Shown piece by piece: positions 30,400-32,110 of a stretch of DNA of 32,110 bases; the stretch's first letter is position 1, and each line of letters starts with the position of its first letter. The stretch is from the NCBI GenBank assembly GCA_947627255.1, contig CANQVI010000013.1, positions 1 through 32,110 of the forward strand, in the 5' to 3' direction. The position numbers were made by a program, and so were the translations under genes. Below the pieces are notes generated by a model. It did not search any database. It was not told the DNA's origin and saw nothing but the letters and a program-made list of their open reading frames with translations. Origin of the DNA: an uncultured Clostridia bacterium (GTDB lineage Bacteria; Bacillota; Clostridia; TANB77; CAG-465).

Positions 30400-32026
30400 A
30401 TGTTCTATAATATGTTAAGCCAAATTTTACTATTCTTAAAAATTCAGGAATATTAAAAAATAGTAATATTATAACTATAGCAAATAAAAGTATTGTTTTT
30501 ATTTTATCGTTTTTAATTAATTTGTCTATTAGTAAGTAAATTAAAACAATATATGCCCATGAAAAGTATAGAGAATATAATATTAGACCATTTTCTGCAG
30601 TTCCCCAACCCAATATACATAATATTAAGAAAGAGAATATTATCCATAGAAAAGATATTAAAGCTAATTTGTTTTTCCTATTTAATATGAAGCTTATTAA
30701 GCATAAAATTAATATAGCAATTCCTATTAAGCATATAAAATTAACATCATCAAGTCTATATGCAACAGGCAATGTATCAGCTAATATATGACTTTTAGGT
30801 GCAATAAAAATAGACTGTACAAAATATAAAAATTGTTTTAATTTATCAATAAATAAAAGTTTTTGACCAGCAAATCTCATTAACTTAGTTATTTCTTGTA
30901 TAATATTTATAAATACATGCATTTGTCCAGATATAATGGTTAAACCTACAAAAGCAATAAAACATTTAAATAAATTTTTTATCCAATTTTTAAAAGATTC
31001 AAATTTACTAATTAATGGAAAAATAATGCCACTAGTAAGTAATGTTCCAACAGCACCTATATATAAGTAGTTAGTCTTACTTATTTGAAAATAATATACA
31101 TATATTGCTAAAACAAGGTAAAATAAAGCAAATATGTATTGCTCTATAATAAAGCTAAAAAGTATAAAAGGAAATGTACTAAAGCAAAAAGCAAAAAATA
31201 AGATTTCGTGTTTTCCTTTTAAATTTAGCATTTTGGAAATCATAAAGACTGTTAATGCTAAAAGAAAAATTTGTATTGTAGTAATAAAAACTGCATATCC
31301 GTTTGGAATAAAAAATAATAAATCTTTTAGTATGTAAGCAATTATAGCAAATGGCATTGCAAATACTCCAAAAAATGGTTGACGTATATCATTTTCATCT
31401 AAATTTATGTTTAAAAATGTATTTCCTCTAAATAATTTTCCAGTATCTGTTGTATAAATTATATCTACTCTGCCAAATACTTCTTCATTATTTTGTTTAC
31501 ATACAGGCTCATAAAAGCAGTTTGTAAGATTATACAATATTAATGTGGCAAAAAATCCTATAACAGTTATAATAACTAAAGTGTACTTTTCAGATTTAGT
31601 CATAGAATTATATATCTCTTTTATTTTCGGAGCGAGTTTTAAAGTCAAAATGTAAATTATTTGTATAAGTGCAGGAATTACCATGAGTGATAATAAAAAT
31701 ATAGTATTTTCATTAGAAAATGAAATATTTAAAAATTTGTGTATAAATGTACTAAAAGCGTTAATACCAGTACTTGAGTAATTAATTAGCACCTTACAAA
31801 TATAAAGTGATAAAATACTTGAAAATATCAATGCTTTCAAGTTGTATTTTTTAAATAGATTTTTAAATTTTATACTAAATATTATTCCTATTATAAAAGT
31901 TAAAATAAGACTAATAATTAATTCATTATTTGTTGCTCTTTCTGATGTGAGTAATGTTACAAAAGAAAGTGATATACAAAAAATTATGTTTAAAATAATA
32001 TTTTTATTAAAAATTTTACTTATCAT
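30398..32026 (-). CDS. Large polytopic membrane protein, GT-C glycosyltransferase-like
   Basis: 542 aa with roughly a dozen hydrophobic helices spread over the whole length. After the fifth or so helix comes a hydrophilic loop with DTGKLFRGNTFLNINLDEND and RQPFFGVFAMPF. This is the kind of first-loop Asp and R-x-P-F/L-F-x-x-x-x-x-P layout found in GT-C-fold lipid-linked sugar transferases and related clostridial membrane proteins. I see no safe catalytic assignment, so the call is structural. GGAGGT lies just before the ATG. The promoter upstream has TTGACA. Role probably in surface glycan or envelope assembly, by inference. No other glycan genes are in view. Confidence 0.65.
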   Translation of the reverse strand: MISKIFNKNIILNIIFCISLSFVTLLTSERATNNELIISLILTFIIGIIFSIKFKNLFKKYNLKALIFSSILSLYICKVLINYSSTGINAFSTFIHKFLNISFSNENTIFLLSLMVIPALIQIIYILTLKLAPKIKEIYNSMTKSEKYTLVIITVIGFFATLILYNLTNCFYEPVCKQNNEEVFGRVDIIYTTDTGKLFRGNTFLNINLDENDIRQPFFGVFAMPFAIIAYILKDLLFFIPNGYAVFITTIQIFLLALTVFMISKMLNLKGKHEILFFAFCFSTFPFILFSFIIEQYIFALFYLVLAIYVYYFQISKTNYLYIGAVGTLLTSGIIFPLISKFESFKNWIKNLFKCFIAFVGLTIISGQMHVFINIIQEITKLMRFAGQKLLFIDKLKQFLYFVQSIFIAPKSHILADTLPVAYRLDDVNFICLIGIAILILCLISFILNRKNKLALISFLWIIFSFLILCILGWGTAENGLILYSLYFSWAYIVLIYLLIDKLIKNDKIKTILLFAIVIILLFFNIPEFLRIVKFGLTYYRT

Positions 32027-32070
32027 TTTACCTCCAAATTAATAATTATTATATTAAATATTTCTATATC

Positions 32071-32099
32071 AAATTAGCATATTAAAGGTAATTTGTCAA
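32071..32099 (-). promoter_or_regulatory. Promoter of the polytopic membrane protein
   Basis: The minus strand reads TTGACA, 17 bp, TAATTT with TGC extended -10. The -35 is perfect and the -10 is weak. Confidence 0.6.
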
Positions 32100-32110
32100 G
32101 TTATAATATC

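Noticed and set aside
1-32110. CRISPR array, insertion sequence, integrase, att sites or phage genes
   Set aside because: No regularly spaced repeats, transposase or integrase motifs, or long terminal repeats were seen.

Overview
The window is low-GC DNA (roughly 70% A+T). It uses AGA for most arginines, AGGAGG-type ribosome binding sites, occasional GTG/TTG starts, TTGACA-17-TATAAT promoters (often with a TGn extended -10) and intrinsic terminators. It carries a T-box leader and a SAM-I (S-box) leader. Together these point to a Bacillota chromosome, most likely a Clostridia-type anaerobe (2[4Fe-4S] ferredoxin, PflA-like radical SAM enzyme). Genus cannot be fixed from the sequence. Nothing indicates a phage, plasmid, IS element or CRISPR array.

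Layout. 1-1170: tRNA-Pro (minus) diverging from a metallophosphoesterase. 1230-6606: housekeeping operon acpS-metG-lepB-holB-ricT-ferredoxin closed by a GAAA-loop terminator. 6639-9825: an unusual cassette with a HipA-like kinase plus a small partner, a lone third copy of the small partner on a consensus promoter, then a degenerate kinase paralogue plus its own small partner. 9853-13047: T-box-controlled unit with a 65-aa two-helix membrane protein and valS. 13058-14065: secreted two-domain repeat protein. 14086-16130: acidic membrane-anchored protein set between a roughly 265-nt hairpin-rich leader that begins with a two-codon ORF and a roughly 340-nt structured 3' RNA. 16143-16325 (minus): short RNA with tRNA-like T and D arms, its own promoter and terminator. 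16367-18164: PflA-like radical SAM protein and dapF, with the intervening terminator occluding the dapF ribosome binding site. 18221-21190: NUDIX hydrolase, then four unrecognised genes, each with its own strong promoter and terminator. 21367-22380: aldose-1-epimerase-like enzyme. 22367-23764 (minus): metK under a SAM-I riboswitch. 23771-24383: DnaQ-like exonuclease. 24381-25192 (minus): peroxiredoxin and a 46-aa Cys-rich membrane peptide. 25580-26288 (minus): CmpB-like membrane protein with a 20-bp palindrome on its promoter. 26354-28535: atypical ROK protein and GH25/LysM cell-wall lysozyme. 28576-30399: four-helix membrane protein and a CDF metal transporter. 30398-32099 (minus): large polytopic GT-C-like membrane protein.

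How it fits together. Most genes are core functions: aminoacylation, fatty-acid carrier activation, secretion, replication, SAM and DAP synthesis, wall turnover. Three amino-acid-linked RNA controls are seen or inferred: a T-box for valS, SAM-I for metK, and the terminator/RBS overlap at dapF. The two parts least explained by known families are the kinase/pseudokinase/small-partner cassette (6.6-9.8 kb) and the RNA-rich locus (14.1-16.3 kb).
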